Of a stretch of DNA of 9,963 nt, positions 1 to 7,100 are shown piece after piece. The notes under the pieces are model-generated. The model saw only the letters and a list, made by a program, of their open reading frames with translations. It made no database searches and was not told where the DNA came from. Each line of letters opens with the position of its first letter. Within the stretch, counting starts at the first letter, position 1. The stretch is from assembly GCA_004299215.1 (NCBI GenBank), contig SCTD01000297.1:1-9963 (forward strand), given 5' to 3'. The position numbers and the translations under genes are program-made. Source of the stretch: Frankiales bacterium (lineage in GTDB: Bacteria > Actinomycetota > Actinomycetes > Mycobacteriales > SCTD01).

Positions 1-978
1 ATCTCCGTGCTGGTCGGTCCAGAACCAGGTGCGCCCGACTGCGGGTGACGGCGCGCCGGCGAGCGCGTGCGCGACGCGCTGCCCCTGCACGATCGCGCTG
101 TCGAAGTGCTCCACGCGGCGGTGGTCCCGGGTCTGCTCGTCCCAGGCCGCAGCAGCGTCCCCGATCGCCCACGCACGTGGCGCGCTGCTCCGCCCGTCCG
201 CGTCGACCGCCACGGCGCCGTCGACGAGGTCGACGCCGGACACCCAGTCCGTCGCGGGACGCGCTCCGACGCCGACCACGACGAGGTCGGCGGGCAGGAC
301 GGCGCCGTCCGCCAGGGTCACGGACGTCACGGTGCCGTCGCCGTCCAGCGACGCGGCGCCGACGGCGTTGCGCATGCGCACGCCGGCGTCCGCGTGCCAC
401 TGGGCGACCCGTGCGCTGATCTCGTCGCCGAGCGCCCACAGCGGACCGGGCAGCGGGTCGACCATCGTCACGTCGAGCCCGAGGGAGCGCAGCGTGGCGG
501 CCACCTCGCAGCCGACGAACCCCTGCCCCACGACGACCGCTGTCCGCGCCATCGAGGCGGCGGAGCGCAGCGCGGACGCCTCGGCGATCGTCCGCAGCTG
601 GTGGACGCCCGTCAGCTCCATCCCGGGCAGCGGCGGGCGGCGGTTCACGCCACCCGTGGCGATCACGACGTCGTCGTAGGACAGCGTCGAGCCGTCGGCG
701 AGCGACAGGCGCTGCGCCTGGGCATCCAAGGCGACGGCCTCGGTGCCGAGGCGCACGTCGATGCCGAGCGTCTCGTACACCTCGGCGCCGTGCACCTGCA
801 GGTCGTCGGCGCTCGTGCTGCCGGCCAGGTAGCCCTTGCTGAGACCGGGCCGCTCGTACGGCAGCACCGGCTCGGCGCCGAGCAGGGTGACCGTGCCGTC
901 GAAGCCCAGCTCGCGCAGCGACGTCGCCGCCGTCGCACCGGCCAGGCCCGCGCCGACCACCACGACGCCGCCGGTCAT
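1..978 (-). CDS. FAD/NAD(P)-dependent ferredoxin reductase-type oxidoreductase (C-terminus cut by window edge)
   Basis: The first 326 residues are in the window; family members run to about 400, so the C-terminal dimerisation-like domain is missing. Visible motifs in order: FAD Rossmann GAGLAG (9-14), YERPGLSKGYL (41-51) typical of rubredoxin/ferredoxin reductases serving P450s and Rieske dioxygenases, VIATGG (105-110), a second NAD(P)-binding GQGFVG (151-156), the FAD-ribityl AIGDAAA (271-277), then HFDSAIVQGQ (291-300) and WFWTDQHG (318-325). The family passes electrons from NAD(P)H through FAD to a small iron-sulfur protein; the partner is not visible here. The ATG at 978 is the only good in-frame start (no upstream ATG, GTG or TTG), with a weak GAGG 4 nt before it. 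It overlaps the stop of an 8-codon upstream frame as ATGA, so translation is probably coupled. The gene is divergent from ppc. Family assignment is firm; the physiological partner is unknown. Confidence 0.93.
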   Translation of the reverse strand, partial: MTGGVVVVGAGLAGATAATSLRELGFDGTVTLLGAEPVLPYERPGLSKGYLAGSTSADDLQVHGAEVYETLGIDVRLGTEAVALDAQAQRLSLADGSTLSYDDVVIATGGVNRRPPLPGMELTGVHQLRTIAEASALRSAASMARTAVVVGQGFVGCEVAATLRSLGLDVTMVDPLPGPLWALGDEISARVAQWHADAGVRMRNAVGAASLDGDGTVTSVTLADGAVLPADLVVVGVGARPATDWVSGVDLVDGAVAVDADGRSSAPRAWAIGDAAAAWDEQTRDHRRVEHFDSAIVQGQRVAHALAGAPSPAVGRTWFWTDQHGD

Positions 979-1001
979 CCTGCCTCGACCTGCCAGGTCA
1001 C
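975..1001 (-). CDS. 8-codon upstream frame coupled to the reductase (leader peptide VTWQVEAG)
   Basis: A GTG at 1001 opens an 8-residue frame, VTWQVEAG, ending in TGA at 977-975. That stop shares the tetranucleotide ATGA with the reductase start. The strongest Shine-Dalgarno near the reductase, GGAAGGAG at 1015-1008, sits 6 nt before this GTG and about 29 nt before the reductase ATG, so it serves the small frame better than the reductase. What is seen is the spacing and the overlap. Termination-reinitiation onto the reductase is inferred. The peptide itself probably has no function. It could also be a chance frame, with initiation at the reductase ATG through the weak GAGG. Confidence 0.45.
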   Translation of the reverse strand: MTWQVEAG

Positions 1002-1021
1002 GCTGCTCTCCTTCCGGTGGG

Positions 1022-1053
1022 GCCGGGCGGCGCGGGTCGGGGCGCCGCCCGGC
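1022..1053 (-). terminator. 12-bp perfect GC hairpin between the Cys-rich frame and the reductase
   Basis: Bases 1022-1033 and 1042-1053 are perfect reverse complements around an 8-nt loop (1034-1041), giving an almost entirely G-C 12-bp stem. In the minus-strand transcript it begins 7 nt after the stop of the 18-codon frame and ends 7 nt before the Shine-Dalgarno of the 8-codon frame. There is no U-tract, so it is not a classical intrinsic terminator. High-GC actinobacteria do use U-poor hairpins, and an attenuator, an RNA-processing site or a stabiliser are equally possible. The stem is certain from sequence; its role is inferred. Confidence 0.6.
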
Positions 1054-1059
1054 AGGGCC

Positions 1060-1116
1060 CTACTCGTCCTCGGAGCTGTCGGTCTTGCCGCTCTCGCAGC
1101 CGCACTCCTTGCACAT
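1060..1116 (-). CDS. 18-aa Cys-rich small protein or leader peptide (CxxCxC, acidic tail)
   Basis: The frame encodes MCKECGCESGKTDSSEDE, with Cys at 2, 5 and 7 and five acidic residues among the last six. A textbook ribosome-binding site, GGGAGGGAGG (1131-1122 in minus sense), lies 5 nt before the ATG, and nearly every third position is G or C. I do not recognise the peptide as a named family. The CxxCxC start resembles the extreme N-terminus of HypB nickel chaperones, but nothing else of HypB follows. Two readings fit: a real metal- or thiol-reactive miniprotein, or a cysteine-sensing leader peptide controlling the downstream reductase (cysteine-responsive leader peptides are described in mycobacteria). 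It is followed immediately by the GC hairpin and lies just downstream of the divergent promoter region. That it is translated is likely; its function is open. Confidence 0.6.
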   Translation of the reverse strand: MCKECGCESGKTDSSEDE

Positions 1117-1155
1117 GACGTCCTCCCTCCCACCAGATCGACCCATGATTGCTGT

Positions 1156-1161
1156 TCTATA
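1156..1161 (-). promoter_or_regulatory. Candidate -10 (TATAGA) for the Cys-rich frame and reductase
   Basis: Read on the minus strand, TATAGA lies about 40 nt upstream of the 18-codon frame, which would give a short 5' leader containing its strong Shine-Dalgarno. It is the only AT-rich hexamer in the 86-bp divergent region on this strand. No convincing -35 is visible at 16-18 bp. Confidence 0.35.
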
Positions 1162-1190
1162 CCTCGCCACCGGGGTCGCAGCGCGGTCCC

Positions 1191-1196
1191 TAGCCT
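1191..1196 (+). promoter_or_regulatory. Leaderless -10 (TAGCCT) for ppc
   Basis: TAGCCT fits the actinobacterial -10 consensus TANNNT and ends exactly 6 nt before the ppc ATG at 1203, which places the transcription start on or next to the A of the start codon. No Shine-Dalgarno precedes that ATG, as expected for a leaderless mRNA. The same hexamer with the same spacing occurs before the membrane-protein gene that starts at 9276. Confidence 0.55.
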
Positions 1197-1202
1197 GGGC
1201 GC

Positions 1203-3926
1203 ATGACCGCGCCGCCGGACGGCCCGCCCGCCGTCGTCGACCCCGACGACCACCGCGCCCTGCGCGCCGACATCCGGCGGCTCACCACGCTGCTCGGCGA
1301 CACCCTGGTCCGCCAGGAGGGGCCGGAGCTCCTCGAGCTGGTGGAGCGGGTGCGTGCCCTCGCCCGACAGGAGGGCGGCCTCGACGAGGACCCGCTGCGC
1401 GACCTCGACCTGGCGACCGCAGCGCTCCTGGTGCGGGCGTTCTCCACCTACTTCCACCTGGCGAACGTCACCGAGCAGGTGCACCGCTCGCGCGGGATGC
1501 TGCGCCGGCGCAGGGCGTCCGGAGGCTGGCTGCGCCAGGCGCTGGAGCGGGTCACCGAGCAGGGCGTCTCGGCGGACGACCTGCGTGCCGGCGTCGAGCG
1601 GCTCGACGTGCGCCCGGTCCTGACGGCGCACCCCACCGAGGCGACCCGCCGGTCGATCCTGCTGTCGCTGCGCCGGATCGCCGAGCTGCTCGACGACGAC
1701 GAGCCGCGCACCCAGCGCCGCCTGGGCGAGGCGATCGAGCTGCTCTGGCAGACCGACGACCTGCGGGTGACCCGGCCGTCGCCGCAGGACGAGGCGCGCA
1801 ACGGGGTCTACTACCTCGAGGGCTTCGCCGCCGGTGCGGTCGCGGACGTCGTGGAGGCGCTCCGCGACGAGCTGCACGAGGCGGGGGTGGAGCTGCCGGT
1901 CGACGCCCGCCCGCTGAGCTTCGGCACGTGGATCGGCGGTGACCGCGACGGCAACCCGTACGTCACTCCGGAGGTCACCCGCGAGGTCCTGCTGCTCCAG
2001 CACGACCACGGGTCCCGGGCGATCCTCGAGCTGCTCGACCAGTTGCGGGTGCAGCTCTCGGTGTCGAGCCGGGTGGGAGTGAGCGACGAGCTCGTGACGG
2101 CGCTGCAGGAGGCGCTGGACCTGCTGCCGGAGGTCGAGCCGCGCTACCGGCGGCTGAACGCCGAGGAGCCCTACCGGCTGATGGCCACCTGCATCCGCGC
2201 GCGCTTGCAGAACACCCGGCGCCGGCTCGCGGCCGGCGCGCCGCACGAGCCCGGCCGGGACTACCTGCGCGACGACGAGCTGCTGGCCGACCTGCTGCTC
2301 ATGCGCGACTCCCTGCTGCAGCACCGCGGTGAGCTCAGCGCGACAGGGATCCTGGAGCGCGCGATCCGCACCGTCGTGGCGTTCGGCAGCCTGCTCGCGA
2401 CGATGGACGTGCGCGAGCACGCCGATGCGCACGCGGCGACCCTGGGGCAGCTGATCGACCGCACGCACGAGCTGTCGCACCCGTGGTCCGAGCTGTCGCG
2501 CTCCTACCGCCTCGCGGTTCTCACCCGCGAGCTGGACGGTCGGCGACCGCTGGCCCCCGTGCCACCGCCGCTCGACGAGGAGGGGGCGAAGGTGTTCGCC
2601 GTCTTCACCACCATCCGCGAGGCGATCGCGCTGCTCGGTCCGCGAGCCGTCGAGTCCTACATCGTCTCGATGACGCGCAGCGCCGATGACGTCCTGGCCG
2701 CGGTCGTGCTCGCCCGGGAGGCCGGCCTCGTCGACCTGCACGCCGGCGTCGCGCAGGTGGGCTTCGTCCCGCTGCTGGAGACCGTCGACGAGCTGCGCGG
2801 CGCCGAGCAGGTGCTGTCGGACCTGCTGTCGTGCGCGCCGTACCGCCGGCTGGTCGCGCTGCGCGGCGACGTGCAGGAGGTGATGCTCGGCTACAGCGAC
2901 TCCAACAAGTCGGCGGGCATCGTGACGTCGCAGTGGGAGATCCACCGCGCGCAGCAGCGCCTGCGTGACGTCGGTGCGGAGCACGGCGTACGGCTCCGCT
3001 TCTTCCACGGGCGCGGCGGCTCCGTGGGGCGCGGCGGCGGACCGAGCCACGAGGCGATGCTCGCGCTGCCGTACGGCACCCTCGACGGGGCGGTGAAGGT
3101 GACCGAGCAGGGCGAGGTCATCTCGGACAAGTACAGCCTCCCGGTGCTGGCGCGCGAGAACCTCGAGCTCACGCTGGCGGCAGCGCTCGAGGCCACCGTG
3201 CTGCACCGGCGACCGCGGCGCAGCGCCGAGCAGGCCGAGCGCTGGGACGCGGCGATGACGGTCGTGTCCGACGCGGCGTTCGCGCGCTACCGCAGGCTGG
3301 TCGACGATCCCGACCTCCCGGCCTACTTCTTCGCCTCCACGCCGGTGGACCTGCTCGCGGAGCTGCACATCGGCTCGCGCCCGTCTCGCCGTCCCGACAC
3401 CGGCGGCGGCGTCGAGGGGCTGCGCGCGATCCCGTGGGTGTTCGGCTGGACGCAGTCGCGGCAGGTGGTGCCCGGCTGGTACGGCGTCGGCAGCGGGCTG
3501 GCGGCCGCGCGCGAGCAGGGCATGGGCGAGGCCCTGGTGGAGATGCACCGCGGCTGGCCGTTCTTCCGGACGCTGCTCGGGAACGTGTCGATGACGCTCG
3601 CCAAGACCGATCTCGGGATCGCGCGGCGCTACGTCGACGCGCTGGTCCCGGACGGGCTGCGGCACGTCTTCGACGACGTGGTCGCCGAGCACGAGCTCAC
3701 GCTCGCCGAGCTGCTCGCCGTGACCGGGGAGTCCGAGCTGCTCGCCTCCGACCCGGTGCTGAAGCAGACGCTCGAGGTGCGCGACGCCTACCTCGCGCCG
3801 CTCAGCGCGCTGCAGGTGGCGCTGCTGCGGAGGCTGCGGGCGACGGACGACCCGGAGCCCGATCTGGTGCGCGCGCTCCTGCTCACCGTCAGCGGTGTCG
3901 CCGCGGGGCTGCGCAACACCGGCTGA
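1203..3926 (+). CDS. ppc: Phosphoenolpyruvate carboxylase
   Basis: A cytosolic anaplerotic enzyme: PEP + HCO3- gives oxaloacetate + Pi, with Mg2+ or Mn2+. At 907 aa it is close to the bacterial norm (E. coli 883). Conserved blocks: LTAHPTEATRRS with catalytic His143; GGDRDGNPYVT (245-255); VMLGYSDSNKSAG (560-572) with Lys569; FFHGRGGSVGRGGGP (600-614) with Arg610, equivalent to E. coli Arg587; PWVFGWTQSRQ and GWYGVGSG further on; and the invariant C-terminal RNTG. By offset to E. coli, Lys801 (in LAKTD) and Asn905 match aspartate-site residues Lys773 and Asn881, so feedback inhibition by aspartate is probably kept. The ATG at 1203 has no Shine-Dalgarno but lies 6 nt after a TANNNT -10, fitting a leaderless start. 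The gene is monocistronic by appearance: icmF begins 178 bp later behind its own promoter and operators. No truncation or frameshift. Confidence 0.98.
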   Translation: MTAPPDGPPAVVDPDDHRALRADIRRLTTLLGDTLVRQEGPELLELVERVRALARQEGGLDEDPLRDLDLATAALLVRAFSTYFHLANVTEQVHRSRGMLRRRRASGGWLRQALERVTEQGVSADDLRAGVERLDVRPVLTAHPTEATRRSILLSLRRIAELLDDDEPRTQRRLGEAIELLWQTDDLRVTRPSPQDEARNGVYYLEGFAAGAVADVVEALRDELHEAGVELPVDARPLSFGTWIGGDRDGNPYVTPEVTREVLLLQHDHGSRAILELLDQLRVQLSVSSRVGVSDELVTALQEALDLLPEVEPRYRRLNAEEPYRLMATCIRARLQNTRRRLAAGAPHEPGRDYLRDDELLADLLLMRDSLLQHRGELSATGILERAIRTVVAFGSLLATMDVREHADAHAATLGQLIDRTHELSHPWSELSRSYRLAVLTRELDGRRPLAPVPPPLDEEGAKVFAVFTTIREAIALLGPRAVESYIVSMTRSADDVLAAVVLAREAGLVDLHAGVAQVGFVPLLETVDELRGAEQVLSDLLSCAPYRRLVALRGDVQEVMLGYSDSNKSAGIVTSQWEIHRAQQRLRDVGAEHGVRLRFFHGRGGSVGRGGGPSHEAMLALPYGTLDGAVKVTEQGEVISDKYSLPVLARENLELTLAAALEATVLHRRPRRSAEQAERWDAAMTVVSDAAFARYRRLVDDPDLPAYFFASTPVDLLAELHIGSRPSRRPDTGGGVEGLRAIPWVFGWTQSRQVVPGWYGVGSGLAAAREQGMGEALVEMHRGWPFFRTLLGNVSMTLAKTDLGIARRYVDALVPDGLRHVFDDVVAEHELTLAELLAVTGESELLASDPVLKQTLEVRDAYLAPLSALQVALLRRLRATDDPEPDLVRALLLTVSGVAAGLRNTG

Positions 3927-3948
3927 GCTCCGCTGCCTTCGCCGGGAA

Positions 3949-3989
3949 GTGGCGATCTTGGCGGGGGTGTGAGCGTGCGTGATCGCCAC
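3949..3989. terminator. 9-bp perfect inverted repeat after ppc (GTGGCGATC / GATCGCCAC)
   Basis: GTGGCGATC at 3949-3957 and its exact reverse complement at 3981-3989 enclose a 23-nt G-rich spacer. The position, 23 nt past the ppc stop, suits a transcription terminator, although the loop is long and there is no U-tract. It could instead be an operator or a dispersed intergenic palindrome; only one copy is in this window. Confidence 0.4.
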
Positions 3990-3990
3990 A

Positions 3991-4010
3991 TCCTCCGGGG
4001 GCCGGGAGGA
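3991..4010. terminator. Second small hairpin after ppc (TCCTCC / GGAGGA)
   Basis: TCCTCC (3991-3996) and GGAGGA (4005-4010) form a 6-bp stem with an 8-nt GC loop directly after the 9-bp inverted repeat. With that repeat it could form a tandem terminator for ppc. Short GC stems are frequent by chance in this composition. Confidence 0.25.
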
Positions 4011-4034
4011 CGACAGCGAGGCTCAGAAACTCCC

Positions 4035-4069
4035 TGGACGTCCATGTACTTTACCTGGACGTCCAGGTA
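4035..4069. promoter_or_regulatory. icmF promoter with paired TGGACGTCCA palindromic operators
   Basis: TGGACGTCCA at 4035-4044 is a perfect 10-bp palindrome. The same core recurs at 4052-4069 as an 18-bp perfect palindrome, TACCTGGACGTCCAGGTA. Their centres are 21 bp apart, two helical turns, so two dimers would sit on the same DNA face. Two TANNNT -10 candidates are present: TACTTT (4047-4052) between the palindromes, and TACCTT (4068-4073) overlapping the second one. Either way a bound repressor would cover the promoter. The coupled MarR-family gene downstream of icmF is the natural candidate regulator; a TetR-family protein encoded elsewhere is the main alternative. The palindromes are certain; which protein binds is inferred. 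Confidence 0.72.
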
Positions 4070-4104
4070 CCTTGATGGTGACGCGCCTACCTCCTGGAGC
4101 TCCC

Positions 4105-7100
4105 ATGTCCCTGCACGTCCCCGTGCACCCCGTCCGGTTCGTCACCTCGGCGAGCCTGTTCGACGGTCACGACGCAGCCATCAACATCATGCGGCGGGTG
4201 CTGCAGAGCCAGGGCGTCGAGGTGGTGCACCTGGGTCACGACCGCAGCGTCGAGGAGGTGGTCACGGCCTGCCTGCAGGAGGACGTCCAGGGAGTCGCGG
4301 TGAGCTCCTACCAGGGCGGCCACGTCGAGTACTTCTCCTACCTGAAGGAGCGGCTCGTCGAGGTCGGCGCCGGCCACGTGCAGGTCTTCGGCGGCGGCGG
4401 CGGCGTGATCGTGCCCGAGGAGATCGCGCTGCTGAAGAGCCGCGGCGTCACGATCTTCGCGCCCGAGGACGGCCAGCGGCTCGGCCTCGCCGGGATGATC
4501 AACACGCTGGTCGAGGCCTGCGACGTCGACCTGGCGGCGACGCCGCCGGCGGTGGAGGACGTGCTCACCGGCGACGCCGCCGCGCTCGCCCGCGCGCTCA
4601 CGGTGCTCGAGGCGGGTCGGTCACCGGAGCTCGCGGCGGCGGTGCGCGAGCGCGCCGGCACCGTCCCGGTCCTCGGCATCACCGGCACCGGCGGCTCGGG
4701 CAAGAGCTCGCTCACCGACGAGCTGGTCCGCCGGCTGCGGCTGGACCAGGAGGACAAGCTCCGGATCGCGGTGCTGGCCATCGACCCGACCCGGCGCAAG
4801 GGCGGCGGCGCGCTGCTCGGCGACCGCATCCGGATGAACTCGCTCGCCGGCGGCTCGGTCTTCTTCCGCTCCTTCGCCACGCGCACCAGCGGCACGCCGG
4901 TGCCCGAGCACCTCGACGACGCGATCGCCGCCTGCAAGGCGGCGGGCTTCGACCTGGTCGTCATCGAGACGCCGGGCATCGGGCAGGGCGATGCGAGCAT
5001 CACCGAGCACTGCGACGTCTCGCTCTACGTCATGACACCGGAGTACGGCGCCGCGTCCCAGCTCGAGAAGATCGGGATGCTCGACGCCGCCGACGTGGTC
5101 GCCATCAACAAGTACGAGCGGCGCGGTGCCGAGGACGCGCGGCGTGACGTCGCCCGGCAGCTGGTGCGCAACCGCGAGGCCTTCGGGCAGTCGTGGGAGG
5201 ACATGCCGGTCTTCGGCACCAGCGCCGCGCGCTTCGCCGACGACGGCGTCACCGCGCTCTACCAGCACCTGCGCGGGCTGCTCGCCGAGCGCGGCCTGGA
5301 CGCCCCGGCCGGACGGCTGCCGCTCGTCGGCACCAAGACCTCGACCGGGCTGACGAGCGTGCTGCCGGCCGCCCGCGAGCGCTACCTCTCCGAGATCGCC
5401 GACACCGTCCGCGGCTACCACCGCCGGACGTCCGAGCAGGCCGAGGTGGCCCGTCGCCGCCAGCACCTGGAGACCGCACGCGCCCTGGTCGAGGAGACGG
5501 CCGAGCTCGATGCCCTCATCGCCGAGACCGAGGTCGACCCCGAGGTGCAGGGGCTGCTCGACAGCTGGCCGGCCCGGGTCGAGGAGTACTCCGGCGACGA
5601 GCTCGTCTACACCGTGCGCGGCAAGGAGATCCACACGCCGCTCACCCGGGAGACACTCTCCGGCAACGCGGTCCGCCGCGTGGCGCTCCCTCGTACGTCC
5701 GACGCCGGCGACCTGGTCGGCTTCCTGCGCCGCGAGAACCTGCCGGGCTACTTCCCCTTCACCGCAGGGGTCTTCCCGTTCAAGCGGCAGGGCGAGGCGC
5801 CGGCGCGGATGTTCGCCGGTGAGGGCGACGCCTTCCGCACCAACCGGCGCTTCAAGGTGCTGTCCGAGGGACAGCCCGCCACGCGCCTGTCGACGGCGTT
5901 CGACTCGGTCACGCTCTACGGCCGCGACCCCGACCTGCGCCCGGACATCTACGGCAAGGTCGGCACGTCCGGCGTCTCCATCGCGACGCTCGACGACATG
6001 AAGGTGCTCTACGGCGGCTTCGACCTCTGCTCCCCGACGACGTCGGTGTCGATGACGATCAACGGGCCGGCGCCGACGATCCTCGCGATGTTCCTCAACA
6101 CGGCGATCGACCAGGAGCTGGAGAAGCGTCCCGACGAGGACCCGGCCGCGGTGCGGACGTGGGTGCTGCAGAACGTCCGCGGCACGGTGCAGGCCGACAT
6201 CCTCAAGGAGGACCAGGGGCAGAACACCTGCATCTTCTCGACCGAGTTCGCACTGCGCGCGATGGCCGACATCCAGGAGTGGTTCGTCGAGCACGAGGTG
6301 CAGAACTTCTACTCCGTGAGCATCAGCGGCTACCACATCGCCGAGGCCGGGGCCAACCCCATCAGCCAGCTCGCGTTCACCCTGGCGAACGGCTTCACCT
6401 ACGTCGAGGCCTACCTCGCCCGCGGCATGGCGATCGACGACTTCGCGCCGAACCTGTCCTTCTTCTTCAGCAACGGCATGGACGCGGAGTACACCGTCCT
6501 CGGTCGCGTCGCGCGTCGCATCTGGGCCGTCGCGATGAAGGAGAAGTACGGCGCGAGCGAGCGGTCGCAGAAGCTCAAGTACCACGTGCAAACGTCAGGC
6601 CGTTCGCTGCACGCGCAGGAGATGGCGTTCAACGACATCCGCACGACGCTGCAGGCGCTGTGCGCGCTCTACGACAACGCCAACAGCCTGCACACCAACG
6701 CCTACGACGAGGCGGTCACGACGCCGACCGAGGAGTCGGTCCGTCGAGCACTGGCCATCCAGATGGTCATCGACAAGGAGTGGGGCCTGTCGGCGAACGA
6801 GAACCCGCTGCAGGGCAGCTTCGTCGTCGACGAGCTCACCGACCTGGTCGAGGCCGCGGTGCTCGCGGAGTTCGACCGGATCGCCGAGCGCGGCGGTGTC
6901 CTCGGCGCGATGGAGACCGGCTACCAGCGTGGCCGGATCCAGGACGAGTCGATGCTCTACGAGCACCGCAAGCACGACGGCACGCTGCCGATCGTCGGCG
7001 TCAACACCTTCCTCGCGCCGAAGACCGACGAGACGCCGAAGACCGTCGAGCTCGCCCGTGCGACCGAGGCGGAGAAGGAGTCGCAGCTGAACCGGCTGCG

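Noticed and set aside
67..1206. Long plus-strand frames over the left edge
   Set aside because: They are antisense to the reductase, whose FAD and NAD motifs are clear on the minus strand, and they have no recognisable domain.
975..3989. A 1004-codon open frame antisense to ppc
   Set aside because: It mirrors ppc codon structure in GC-rich DNA, is rich in Arg, His, Gln and Val with no recognisable domain, while ppc on the other strand has every catalytic motif.
3979..4104. N-terminal extension of icmF from ATG 3979 or 4075
   Set aside because: The extra residues are unlike the family, no SD precedes those ATGs, and they would run through the palindromic operator; ATG 4105 has a spaced GGAG.
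4621..6591. A 656-codon open frame antisense to icmF
   Set aside because: Composition (Arg, His, Val, Gly repeats) is that of a reverse-strand shadow; icmF motifs lie continuously on the plus strand.
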